The notes under the pieces are model-generated. The model ran no database searches. It had not been told where the DNA came from and was given only the letters and a program-made list of their open reading frames with translations. A DNA stretch of 64,000 nt, taken from the NCBI GenBank assembly GCA_019120375.1, contig DWVE01000013.1, positions 1 through 64,000 on the forward strand. Direction: 5' to 3'. This DNA is from Allofournierella_A excrementavium. Lineage in GTDB: Bacteria > Bacillota > Clostridia > Oscillospirales > Ruminococcaceae. Position numbers and translations under genes: made by a program. Below are positions 23,788-31,196 of the stretch, piece by piece. Numbering within the stretch: the stretch's first letter is position 1; each line of letters begins with the position of its first letter.

Positions 23788-24691
23788 GTGGACCAGCCCC
23801 GCCCACAGCGGCGAGGGCGAGATCTTTTCCCGTCTGTGGGCCCATGAAGAACCGAAAGCGGTGCTTTTGCTGGTGCACGGCATGGCGGAGCACAGCGCCC
23901 GCTACGCGGATTTCGGCAGTTTTCTGGCCGAAAACGGCTTCGCGGTGTTCATGAACGACCACGCGGGCCACGGGCGCTCGGCGGTGGTGCAGGGCCACTT
24001 TGCCGACCGCGACGGCTGGGAGCATGTGCTGGCCGACCTGCACCGGCTGGAGGCGGACGCCCGGGCGAGATACCCCGGCCTGCCGGTGTGTATCATGGGC
24101 CACAGCATGGGTTCCTTTTTGACCCGGGAATACATCGCCCGCTGGGGCGGCGGGCTTGCCGCCGCGGTGGTCTGCGGCACCATGGGGGCCAATCCCCTGC
24201 TGGGCTTCGCCCGGGCGCTGGCCGGCCTGCAGGCGGCGGTGAAAGGCCCGAAAAGCCCCGGCAAGCTCATCGAGTCCCTCTCCACCGGCGGCTACCACAG
24301 GCAGTTCCCCGGCGAGGGGCCCTCGGCCTGGCTGGCGGCGGACAAGTCGGTGCAGGAGGCCTTTGACGCCGACCCGGACTGCGGCTTCACCTTCACGGCG
24401 GCCACCTATCGGGACATGTTCGGCGGGCTTGCCGCCGTGACCGGCCCGAGCTGGGCGGCGCGGGTGCCCAAGGCCCTGCCGGTGTTCGTCATCGCCGGCG
24501 ACAAGGACCCGGTGGGCGCGAACGGCAAAGGCCCCGCCCAGGTGTATCAGTGGCTGAAGGACGCGGGGCTGGACGTGCGGCTGAAGCTCTACCCCGGCAT
24601 GCGCCACGAAATTCTCAACGAGGCGGGCAAGGCCGAGGTGTACGAGGACGTTTTGCAGTTTCTGCGGGCGCATCTGCCCGCGGCGGAATAA
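23774..24691 (+). CDS. Alpha/beta hydrolase (monoacylglycerol lipase / lysophospholipase-like)
   Basis: The 305-residue protein has the alpha/beta-hydrolase fold of the serine aminopeptidase S33 / lysophospholipase group. It has an oxyanion region LLVHGMAEHSARY, the motif DHAGHGRS, the nucleophile elbow GHSMGS (S111), an acid in AGDKDPVG and a late His in PGMRHEILNE. The HGMAEHSxRY and DxxGHGxS motifs are those of monoacylglycerol lipases. No signal peptide is present. It overlaps the PII-like gene by 14 bases and is followed after 15 bases by a tautomerase, so all four genes from 21536 appear to be one operon; the metabolic link is unclear. Confidence 0.88.
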   Translation: MKSSEWTSPAHSGEGEIFSRLWAHEEPKAVLLLVHGMAEHSARYADFGSFLAENGFAVFMNDHAGHGRSAVVQGHFADRDGWEHVLADLHRLEADARARYPGLPVCIMGHSMGSFLTREYIARWGGGLAAAVVCGTMGANPLLGFARALAGLQAAVKGPKSPGKLIESLSTGGYHRQFPGEGPSAWLAADKSVQEAFDADPDCGFTFTAATYRDMFGGLAAVTGPSWAARVPKALPVFVIAGDKDPVGANGKGPAQVYQWLKDAGLDVRLKLYPGMRHEILNEAGKAEVYEDVLQFLRAHLPAAE

Positions 24692-24706
24692 AAAGGAGGA
24701 AGGAAC

Positions 24707-25048
24707 ATGCCGTTTATTCGGGTGAGCGCCAATGTGGCGGTGAACGAGAGCCAGGCCGAGCGGGTCAAGACCATGCTGGGGCAGGCCATCGAGGTCATCC
24801 CGGGCAAGAGCGAGGCCTGGCTGATGGTGGAAGTGGAGGGCGAAAAGGCCCTGTGGATGGCGGGCAGCGACGCGCCCGCCGCCATCGCGGAGGTGAGCGT
24901 CTACGGCGGCGCGGACGGCGAGGACTACCGCCAGCTGACCGGCCGGGTGTGCGACATTCTGGACAGCGTGCTGGACATCCCCGCCGACCGGGTGTATGTG
25001 AAGTACGCCGAGACCGAGCACTGGGGCTGGAACGGCTCCAACTTCTGA
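24707..25048 (+). CDS. MIF-type tautomerase
   Basis: The 113-residue protein begins MPFIRVSANV; removal of Met leaves Pro1, the catalytic base of the tautomerase superfamily. Length and the C-terminal segment HWGWNGSNF match the macrophage migration inhibitory factor branch (the animal proteins end in a similar VGWNNSTF), not the 60-residue 4-oxalocrotonate tautomerases. Invariant-like K32-equivalent and S63-equivalent regions (IPGKSEAWLMV, AEVSVYG) are present. It probably tautomerises phenylpyruvate-like keto acids; in gut bacteria its biological role is not defined. AAAGGAGG precedes the ATG. It ends the operon. Confidence 0.85.
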   Translation: MPFIRVSANVAVNESQAERVKTMLGQAIEVIPGKSEAWLMVEVEGEKALWMAGSDAPAAIAEVSVYGGADGEDYRQLTGRVCDILDSVLDIPADRVYVKYAETEHWGWNGSNF

Positions 25049-25104
25049 CCGGCGATGAGCGGCCCGTGTTTTCAACACGGCGGTCGCCCGGATGTGCAAA
25101 ACAA

Positions 25105-25135
25105 AAGGCAGAGCCCGGCGGGCCCTGCCTTTTTT
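25105..25135. terminator. Bidirectional terminator between tautomerase and thioesterase genes
   Basis: AAGGCAGAGCCC (25105-25116) pairs with GGGCCCTGCCTT (25120-25131), with T runs on both strands. The two genes converge here. Confidence 0.85.
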
Positions 25136-25575
25136 CATTTTTTGCCGTCCATGTAGTACATGGTGAAGCTGCTGGTGAGCAGCAGACGGCCCTGGCCGTC
25201 GAAAAGCTCCACCTGATTCACGGCGGTGCGCCCGCCGCTGTGGCGGCTGGTGGCCTTGACGGTGACGGTGTCGCCGGGCTTTGCGCCCCGGATGTAGTTC
25301 ACCGAGGCCTGCAGGGTCACGTTGGGGCGGCCCCAGGTGCTGGCCGCGAGGCCGGAGCAGGTGTCGCACAGGGCGAACAGCCAGCCGCCGTGGGCGTTGC
25401 CGTAGGGGTTCAGGCTGTTCTCGGTGACGGGGGCTTTCGCCTCCACATAGCCTTCCCGGATGGCGGTCACCTCCAGGCCCTCAAAGCAGACCATGGGCTT
25501 GGTGTGGGCGGCGATGGCCCGGCGCAGCTCCTCGTTCAGCAGCGAGAGGTCAAGGCCTTTTTCCTGTTGTTCCAT
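25135..25575 (-). CDS. PaaI/YbgC-like hotdog-fold thioesterase
   Basis: The 146-residue protein has the single hotdog domain of the PaaI family. It contains the catalytic-region motif NPYGNAHGGWLFALCDTCSG (starting near residue 58), then ASVNYIRGAKPGDTVTVKA and a final beta strand with SFTMYYM. PaaI-type enzymes hydrolyse acyl- or phenylacetyl-CoA thioesters in the cytoplasm; the acyl group here is unknown. The gene's 5' side faces the ~1-kb hairpin repeat array, so any promoter lies between 25576 and 25660, where TACCAT-like AT-rich bases and a spaced ribosome site (GGGAGAACGCA) are seen. Confidence 0.82.
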   Translation of the reverse strand: MEQQEKGLDLSLLNEELRRAIAAHTKPMVCFEGLEVTAIREGYVEAKAPVTENSLNPYGNAHGGWLFALCDTCSGLAASTWGRPNVTLQASVNYIRGAKPGDTVTVKATSRHSGGRTAVNQVELFDGQGRLLLTSSFTMYYMDGKK

Positions 25576-25740
25576 TTGCGTTCTCCCGTTCTTTCAAAAA
25601 AACATGTCTCACGGTATGGTATTGTACACCCCCTGCCGAAAAATGCAAGCGGCCGTCCCGGCGCGGCAGGGCGGCGCTCTCCCCTGTTTTGCCCGGCCCG
25701 CCGCCCGATGCAGGCCGAACCAGACGCGGCACTGCCGCCG

Positions 25741-25807
25741 CGTAGTGCGCCTCGGAGCGAACACGCTGCACGGCGCGAGTGCAGCGTGTCCGAAACGCCG
25801 CGTGCGG
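25741..25807 (+). repeat. Hairpin element copy A1
   Basis: CGTAGTGCGC...GCCGCGTGCGG flanks. Stem ACACGCTGCAC (25761-25771) / GTGCAGCGTGT (25779-25789), 7-nt loop GGCGCGA. Confidence 0.85.
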
Positions 25808-25915
25808 CGGCGGACAGGGACGCGGCCGCCCCCGCGCAAAACTTCCCGGTCCCCGCGCCGCCCGGACCAAGCGAAGGTTGGTTTTGTGGAAGGTGCTTCG
25901 CCCGGTTTCTCCCCA

Positions 25916-25979
25916 CCGCACGCGGCATCTCGGACATTTTCCACAACGAAGGAAAATGTCCGTTCTGATGCGCACTACG
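25916..25979 (-). repeat. Hairpin element copy B1 (inverted)
   Basis: Same flanks read on the minus strand. Stem GGACATTTTCC (25932-25942 on plus) / GGAAAATGTCC (25951-25961), 8-nt loop. Confidence 0.85.
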
Positions 25980-26087
25980 TGGGGAAAACCGGGCTTCACC
26001 TCTGCCCAGCGCGGCAGGGCGGCGCTCTCCCCGTATCGCCCGGCCCGCCGCCCGATGCAGGCCGAGCCAGACGCGGCACTGCCGCCG

Positions 26088-26154
26088 CGTAGTGCGCCTC
26101 GGAGCGAACACTTTGCCCGGCTTGAGGGCAAAGTGTCCGAAACGCCGCGTGCGG
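26088..26154 (+). repeat. Hairpin element copy A2
   Basis: Stem ACACTTTGCCC (26108-26118) / GGGCAAAGTGT (26126-26136), 7-nt loop GGCTTGA. Flanks identical to A1, stem different. Confidence 0.85.
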
Positions 26155-26336
26155 CGGCGGACAGGGGCGCGGCCGCCCCGCGCAAAACTGCCCCGAATCC
26201 AGCGCCGCCCGGACCAAGAGAAGGTTGGTTTTGTGGAAGGTGCTCCGCCCCGGCTCGGCGCGGCAGGGCGGCGCTCTCCCCGTATCGCCCGGCCCGCCGC
26301 CCGATGCAGGCCGAACCAGACGCGGCACTGCCGCCG

Positions 26337-26403
26337 CGTAGTGCGCCTCGGAGCGAACACTTTGCCCGGTTTGAGGGCAAAGTGTCCGAAACGCCGCGTG
26401 CGG
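26337..26403 (+). repeat. Hairpin element copy A3
   Basis: Stem ACACTTTGCCC (26357-26367) / GGGCAAAGTGT (26375-26385), 7-nt loop GGTTTGA. Confidence 0.85.
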
Positions 26404-26511
26404 CGGCGGACAGGGACGCGACCACCCCGCGCAAAACTTCCCGGTCCCCGCGCCGCCCGGGCCAAGAGAAGGTTGGTTTTGTGGAAGGTACTCCGCCCGG
26501 TTTCTCCCCCA

Positions 26512-26575
26512 CCGCACGCGGCATCCCGGACACTTTTCAGGACAAAGAAAAGTGTCCGTTCTGATGCGCACTACG
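26512..26575 (-). repeat. Hairpin element copy B2 (inverted)
   Basis: Stem GGACACTTTTC (26528-26538 on plus) / GAAAAGTGTCC (26547-26557), 8-nt loop. Flanks as B1, stem sequence changed on both arms. Confidence 0.85.
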
Positions 26576-26635
26576 TGGGGAAAACCGGGCTCCGCCTCAG
26601 CCGGGCGGTTTTCCCGTCCTCTCCCCTCCCCCGCG

Positions 26636-26674
26636 CAAAAAAGCGGCCCCGGTCAAATCCCGACCGGGGCCGCT
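26636..26674 (-). terminator. Terminator of the pgi...TSUP operon
   Basis: 13-bp stem AGCGGCCCCGGTC (26642-26654) / GACCGGGGCCGCT (26662-26674), followed on the minus strand by TTTTTTTG. Confidence 0.9.
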
Positions 26675-26690
26675 CCGCTTGCTGTTTTTT

Positions 26691-27479
26691 TCAGACCGCG
26701 AAGGTGTACTGCCAGACGTTGTAGAGGCTGATGGCCATGATGATGCCCATCAGGCCGATGAACAGCTTCTCCACCGCCTTGTTGTCCATCCGCTTGTTGG
26801 CGATGCGGCCCAGCATGCCGCCGCCGATGCCGCCCGCCACCATCAGCACGAGGCTCAGCCAGCCGAAGGGCGGCACGCTGCCGGTGACAAGGGTCGCCGC
26901 AAGGCTGGTGATCTGGCTGATGAGAATGACGTAGAGGCTGTTCTGGGCAGCGGTCTTGGTGTCCATGGAGAAGAAGAAGTAGAACACCACCAGGTTGATG
27001 GGGCCGCCGCCGATGCCCAGAAAGCTGGACATGATGCCCAGCACCAGGCCGATGGCCACGCACACCCACACCTTGAAGATCTTCTGGGTGCGGATGCGGC
27101 TCTTGTTGATGGTGTAGAGCATGGTGGCCAGGGTGATGAGGAAGAGGCAGGCCGCCTGCACCGCGCCCGCCGTTTCGGCAAAGGCCGCGCTGATGGCCGC
27201 GAACATCTGCTTGCCGGCCACGCCGCCCACCGCCGCGCCGATGGCCAGCGGAGTCCCCAGCTTCAGGTCCACCTTGCTGTCGCCCGCGCGCAGGGATTTG
27301 GTGACGGAATAGCAGCTCATGGCCAGCACCGTGCAGCCGGACAGAAAACTCACCGTGGCCACGCTGTCCAGATGGAACAGGTCGAGGGTGGGCTTGATGA
27401 TGACGCCGCCGCCGATGCCGCAGATGGCGCCCGCCACGCTGGCCAGCAGGCTGATGATAAAATAGGCAAGCACCTGCAT
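26691..27479 (-). CDS. TSUP family anion exporter (TauE/SafE), first copy
   Basis: The 262-residue membrane protein has about eight hydrophobic segments and the TSUP family repeats. ISLLASVAGAICGIGGGVIIKP comes near the N-terminus and SSFLGIGGGPINLVV in the middle; both carry the GIGGG motif typical of TauE/SafE. Family members move sulfite, sulfoacetate, taurine-derived or other organic anions out of the cell. It is the last of six genes starting at pgi, 83 bases after larA. A second, divergent TSUP gene ends the neighbouring nagBA operon. The anion is unknown; a sulfonate would fit the sulfonate-type importer in the same regulon. Confidence 0.85.
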   Translation of the reverse strand: MQVLAYFIISLLASVAGAICGIGGGVIIKPTLDLFHLDSVATVSFLSGCTVLAMSCYSVTKSLRAGDSKVDLKLGTPLAIGAAVGGVAGKQMFAAISAAFAETAGAVQAACLFLITLATMLYTINKSRIRTQKIFKVWVCVAIGLVLGIMSSFLGIGGGPINLVVFYFFFSMDTKTAAQNSLYVILISQITSLAATLVTGSVPPFGWLSLVLMVAGGIGGGMLGRIANKRMDNKAVEKLFIGLMGIIMAISLYNVWQYTFAV

Positions 27480-27513
27480 GGGCGCCGCCCCCTTTCTTTG
27501 GTTTTACGGAAAG

Positions 27514-27547
27514 GCGCGGGCCCCGCCGTTTTCAGCAGGGCCCGCCC
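27514..27547 (-). other. Intercistronic stem-loop between larA and TSUP
   Basis: GCGGGCCC (27516-27523) pairs with GGGCCCGC (27538-27545). There is no T run, so it is not a full terminator. Confidence 0.5.
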
Positions 27548-27562
27548 GTCAGTTCAATGGGT

Positions 27563-29047
27563 TCAGCCGCAGCAGGGATGGTTGCCGTACTCGTCCATGC
27601 AGTCCTGGCTGGGGTCCTTCATGCAAAGATGCACCGCCGCCAGCTTGAAGGTCTGGGGCAGGGCCAGGATGTTCGGCTCTTCGCCCACATACTTCTTCTT
27701 CGCGTCCGCCAGCGCCTCCTCGAAGGTGGCGCGGGTCTTCAGGCCCATGCTGCGGGCGATGCCCGGCTCCTGGGCGCCCACGATGTAGATGGCGCTGGTG
27801 TTCATCTCGGCGATGTGGCCGCAGCTCATCATCGAGAAGCCGTGGAAGGGATGGAACGCGTTGGTGAACCGGTACTTGCGGATGTACTCCTCGTTGGTGG
27901 CGTAGTACTCGCCCAGGCGGTTCATGTCCGGCAGGGTGTTCATGTAGTCGTGCTGGAAGTCGGTCCACTCCGCCCGCAGGTAGGGCCACAGCTCGTCGTG
28001 GAAGAAGCCGTTGCAGATGGAGGAGCAGATGATGACGCAGTGGTCGCTCATCACCCGCTTGAAGCGCAGCACCTGGGCGCTCAGCGCCTGCATCATCATG
28101 ATGGGGTTGGTGCCCATGCCGTCGCCGTAGTGGAACTTCTGGGGCATGCCGAACACCAGCACGTCGTACTTCTTCTCAGCCCAGTGCACGTAGGTGCGCT
28201 TGTCGGCGATCTTCCAGCTCTCGGGCATCATCTCGGCGGCGTAGCCGGAGTAGATGGCGATCTGGCGGCTCCTGGTGTCCAGAACAGCGTCGCAGCAGAA
28301 GAAGGGATGGCCCATCTTCTCTTCCATCAGCATGCCGATCTCGTTGAACTTGTGGCGCATCAGGCTGCCGCCGTTCACCGGGGTGAAGTCGTCCCGGTGC
28401 ATGACCTCGGGCACATGGTGGCTGGCGATGCTGCGCCAGTTGGTGATGCCGGTGGCGCAGTGCTTGTAGCCGCCGGAGTAGCCGCCGTAGGGGTTGCCCT
28501 GCACATGGCCGATGAGGATGGGCAGGTCGCACTCGAAGACGGTCTTGTTCATCCACACAGGGTCGCCCCGCTTGGTGGTGCCCAGGTCGATCATGTTGTC
28601 CGGGTCCTCGGAGTCGTGGCTGGTCATCTGGTGGGTGGGCCAGAACTCGTTGAACAGCTCCTCACCGAAGATGGCCTTGTAGTCCTCGGGCTTTGCGCGG
28701 GGATGCAGGCCGTTGGAGATGATGAACTTGATGTCCTCCTTCTTCACGCCCGCGGCATACAGCTCCTTCAGGATGAGCTTGATGCTCACCTTGCGGTGGC
28801 TGGTGGGCTGCTCGCCGCCCTTGACCCGGTCGGGCACGATGAAGACCACCTTCGCGCCGGGGAAGGCCAGCTCGCTCAGGGGCTTCATGCCGATGGGATG
28901 GTGCAGGCTCTCGAGATAGGCCTCCTCCAGCTTGTCCTCGGGGATGCAGGGCGGGTCCGCCACGGTGGTGCCGGGGATGAACACATCGGTGTTGTCGGGC
29001 AGCTCGGCGCTCATCAGGCCGTGGCCGTATTCAAAATCCAGTTTCAT
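27563..29047 (-). CDS. Lactate racemase (LarA) family protein
   Basis: The 494-residue protein has the DUF2088 domain in its first half, with SNGLHPRAKPEDY and the segment GGYSGGYKHCATGI. In the latter the Lys is where LarA binds its nickel-pincer cofactor. A C-terminal domain completes the usual LarA layout. It is ~70 residues longer than Lactobacillus LarA. LarA homologs interconvert 2-hydroxy acids (lactate, malate, sugar acids), so lactate is not assured. The cofactor genes larB, larC and larE are not in this window. The start at ATG 29047 is set by AAGGAGGAAACGCG. It is fifth in the pgi operon, 31 bases after the TIM gene. Confidence 0.8.
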   Translation of the reverse strand: MKLDFEYGHGLMSAELPDNTDVFIPGTTVADPPCIPEDKLEEAYLESLHHPIGMKPLSELAFPGAKVVFIVPDRVKGGEQPTSHRKVSIKLILKELYAAGVKKEDIKFIISNGLHPRAKPEDYKAIFGEELFNEFWPTHQMTSHDSEDPDNMIDLGTTKRGDPVWMNKTVFECDLPILIGHVQGNPYGGYSGGYKHCATGITNWRSIASHHVPEVMHRDDFTPVNGGSLMRHKFNEIGMLMEEKMGHPFFCCDAVLDTRSRQIAIYSGYAAEMMPESWKIADKRTYVHWAEKKYDVLVFGMPQKFHYGDGMGTNPIMMMQALSAQVLRFKRVMSDHCVIICSSICNGFFHDELWPYLRAEWTDFQHDYMNTLPDMNRLGEYYATNEEYIRKYRFTNAFHPFHGFSMMSCGHIAEMNTSAIYIVGAQEPGIARSMGLKTRATFEEALADAKKKYVGEEPNILALPQTFKLAAVHLCMKDPSQDCMDEYGNHPCCG

Positions 29048-29078
29048 TCGCGTTTCCTCCTTGTCTTGTGGCCGGGCC

Positions 29079-29915
29079 TTATTCGCCCAGGTACTTTTGG
29101 ATGATCTCCAGATACTCGTCGGGGTAGAAGCCGATCTCACCGGCAAAGCGGGTCAGGGCGATGAGGCCGCCGTCGATCTCGGGGATGGAGGCCAGCATCT
29201 CGGCGTTGTCGCTCTTGAGGCCGCCGCCGTAGACCACGGGGATGCCGCCGGTGCGCTCCTTGACGAAGCGGGCGATTTTTTCAATGTAGGGCTTGTCGGC
29301 CGGGGTCTTGCCGGGGCCGATGGACCAGATGGGCTCGTAGGCGATGACTACCTGGCTGGAGTCCACGCCCTCAAGGCCGATGTCCAGCTGCTCGCCCAGA
29401 ACTTCCTGCCAGCGGTCCTGCTCCTCGCTCTTTTCGCCGATGCAGTAGAGCACCTTGAGGCCACGGGCGGTGGCGGCTTTGATCTCCTGGTTCAGCAGAC
29501 GGTTCACCGCGGCGGTGTCCACCACGCCGGCCTCGGCCAGCACGCCGGCCTTGTCGTTCCGCTCCTCGCAGTGGCCGATGAGCACCCCGCCGCAGCCCAT
29601 GGCCTTGGCGATGGAGGCGGGCCGGTTGGAGGTGAAGGCGCCGAAGTTTCCGCCCACGGCGGTGTCCGCCCGGTAGAGGCTCTGGCAGCCCACCTTGACA
29701 GGGCTCGCTTCACACAGGGCCGCCACGGCGTTCAGGATGTGGGCCTCGGGGAAGAACTGCACGAACTCGACTTTGGCGGGGTCGTACTTCTTCAGGCCCT
29801 CCTGGGTGCCTTCCACGATGGTCTTGGCCCACTCGTTCACCGGGGCCAGACGGTTCACGCCGCCCAGCTCCACCGGCACGTCGAAGCGCTTGAGGTTCAG
29901 AAAGATGTATTTCAT
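29079..29915 (-). CDS. Triosephosphate isomerase-like sugar-phosphate isomerase
   Basis: The 278-residue protein is a TIM barrel with the full catalytic set: N-x-K in LNLKRF, His in IGHCEER, Glu in AYEPIWSIGPGK (loop 6) and the phosphate loop YGGGLK. It differs from housekeeping TpiA in length (about 250 is usual) and in motif details: IGHCEER for IGHSERR, WSIGPG for WAIGTG. Divergent TIM paralogs of this type serve pathway-specific isomerisations, for example of tetrulose or other ketose phosphates. It follows a class II aldolase gene by 33 bases, so the two probably process the same cleavage products. Assignment as a pathway-specific paralog, not the glycolytic enzyme, is inference. Confidence 0.8.
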   Translation of the reverse strand: MKYIFLNLKRFDVPVELGGVNRLAPVNEWAKTIVEGTQEGLKKYDPAKVEFVQFFPEAHILNAVAALCEASPVKVGCQSLYRADTAVGGNFGAFTSNRPASIAKAMGCGGVLIGHCEERNDKAGVLAEAGVVDTAAVNRLLNQEIKAATARGLKVLYCIGEKSEEQDRWQEVLGEQLDIGLEGVDSSQVVIAYEPIWSIGPGKTPADKPYIEKIARFVKERTGGIPVVYGGGLKSDNAEMLASIPEIDGGLIALTRFAGEIGFYPDEYLEIIQKYLGE

Positions 29916-29948
29916 AAGTCAGCGTCGCTCCTTTTCAAATCCCGTGGC

Positions 29949-31103
29949 TCAGATGCCTTCCTTGCGGTAGCGCTCGGCCATCTCGTCCAGGGTGACCTTC
30001 TCCACCAGCGGAGCCTTGCCCACGCTGCCGAACTCCACGATGAGGGTGCCGATGACCTCGCGCACGCCCTTCTCGATGCAGTCCACGATGGCGGCCACGT
30101 CCGCGTCGGGCACGTTGCCGTACATGACGGTGTCCATGATGGGGGGCAGGAAGGCGCGGGGGTCGAAGGCCGACTTCTTCTCTTCCAGCAGCTTGTAGAT
30201 GCCGCCGATGGAGGGGCTTTCCCGCAGCTCGGGACGGTTGTAGAACAGCTCCTTCATGTTGCGGGTGACGGCCAGACGGATGTCGGTGTCCACGTTGATC
30301 TTGGCGATGCCGCAGCGGGCGGCCTCCTTCAGCTGGGCCAGCTCGATGCCGTAGGCGTTCTGGATGTCGCCGCCCAGGTCGTTGATCTCCTTGACGATGT
30401 ACTGGGGCACGGTGGAGGAGCCGTGGCTCACCAGGGCGCAGAAGATGCCCTCATGCAGCAGGCACTCCTTGGTGGCGATGGCGATCTCCTTGCGCAGCTT
30501 CGCGCCCTTGCCCTTGTTGGCGCCGTGCATGGTGCCGTAGCTGATGGCCAGGGCGTCCACTTTGGTCTTCTTGATGAACTCCACCGCGTCCAGGGGGTTG
30601 GTGTAGGTGGAGCCGGCGCTGAACACGTGGTCCTCCACGCCCGCCAGCACGCCCAGCTCGGCCTCGACGGTGACGCCCCGCTCGTGGGCGTACTTGACCA
30701 CCTCGCGGGTGATCTCGATGTTCTCCTCAAAGGGCAGGCTGGAACCGTCGATCATGACGGAGGTGTAGCCGCCGGCGATGGCCGCCTTGCAGCTCTCGAA
30801 ATTGCGGCCGTGGTCCAGGTGCAGGGCCACGGGGATGGGGCTGCCCTCGCCGTACTTCTTCACCGCCGCGCCGATGTTGGCCGCGCCCTTGATCTTGTCT
30901 TCCAGGGTGGCGTTCATGAAGTCGGTGCGGCCGCCCATGAAGCCGTTGGCCAGGTCCGCGCCCTGCAGGATGGCGGCGGAGCGGAACATCTCATGCACCT
31001 CGATGGCGGCCTTGGCCTGGGCCACGGCGTTCACGTTGAAGGCGCCCTGGGCGTAGTGATATTTCTCGGTGGCTTCCAAAATCGCGCGAAGGGGTACCAG
31101 CAT
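29949..31103 (-). CDS. Class II (zinc) ketose-bisphosphate aldolase
   Basis: The 384-residue protein has the class II aldolase motifs: GAFNVNAV early, HLDHG with the catalytic Asp and a zinc His, SVMIDGSSLPFEENI, EAELGVLAGVED (zinc Glu), and the phosphate-binding ALVSHGSSTVP and KINVDTDIRLA. It is longer than GatY/KbaY (about 285) and nearer the fructose-bisphosphate aldolases of Clostridia. It cleaves a ketose 1-phosphate or 1,6-bisphosphate into two trioses or a triose plus a larger aldehyde. It stands 34 bases before the TIM-like gene and after manA, so it may act on a product of this operon and not in core glycolysis. Confidence 0.88.
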   Translation of the reverse strand: MLVPLRAILEATEKYHYAQGAFNVNAVAQAKAAIEVHEMFRSAAILQGADLANGFMGGRTDFMNATLEDKIKGAANIGAAVKKYGEGSPIPVALHLDHGRNFESCKAAIAGGYTSVMIDGSSLPFEENIEITREVVKYAHERGVTVEAELGVLAGVEDHVFSAGSTYTNPLDAVEFIKKTKVDALAISYGTMHGANKGKGAKLRKEIAIATKECLLHEGIFCALVSHGSSTVPQYIVKEINDLGGDIQNAYGIELAQLKEAARCGIAKINVDTDIRLAVTRNMKELFYNRPELRESPSIGGIYKLLEEKKSAFDPRAFLPPIMDTVMYGNVPDADVAAIVDCIEKGVREVIGTLIVEFGSVGKAPLVEKVTLDEMAERYRKEGI

Positions 31104-31196
31104 AATTTTTACCTCATTTCTTTCATCGGGCGGGCGGTGGGCCCGCGGTGTTTTGTGAGCGCCGCGGCAAAGGGCGGCGCAGCTTTGCGTTGTTTG

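Larger units (their letters stand above)
25661..26613. repeat. Array of three long direct repeats containing five hairpin elements
   Basis: Three copies of a ~250-350-bp unit begin at 25661, 26009 and 26258 with GCGCGGCAGGGCGGCGCTCT. Units 1 and 3 hold a plus-strand hairpin (A) followed ~110 bases later by the same element inverted (B); unit 2 lacks B. Units share long near-identical blocks, such as the one ending CAAAACCAACCTTC on the minus strand. There is no support for coding: the open frames crossing it exist in several frames at once, because the DNA is GC-rich, and show no known domain or ribosome site. It lies between two genes on the same strand (TSUP stop and thioesterase start). 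Confidence 0.85.

Noticed and set aside
25536..26571. Long open frames on both strands across the hairpin array
   Set aside because: They are open in several frames at once, repeat the same peptide with each DNA unit, have no ribosome site or known domain, and are explained by high GC content.
25661..26613. CRISPR array
   Set aside because: Repeats are ~65 bp hairpins in both orientations, irregularly spaced by over 100 bases, with no short uniform spacers and no cas genes.
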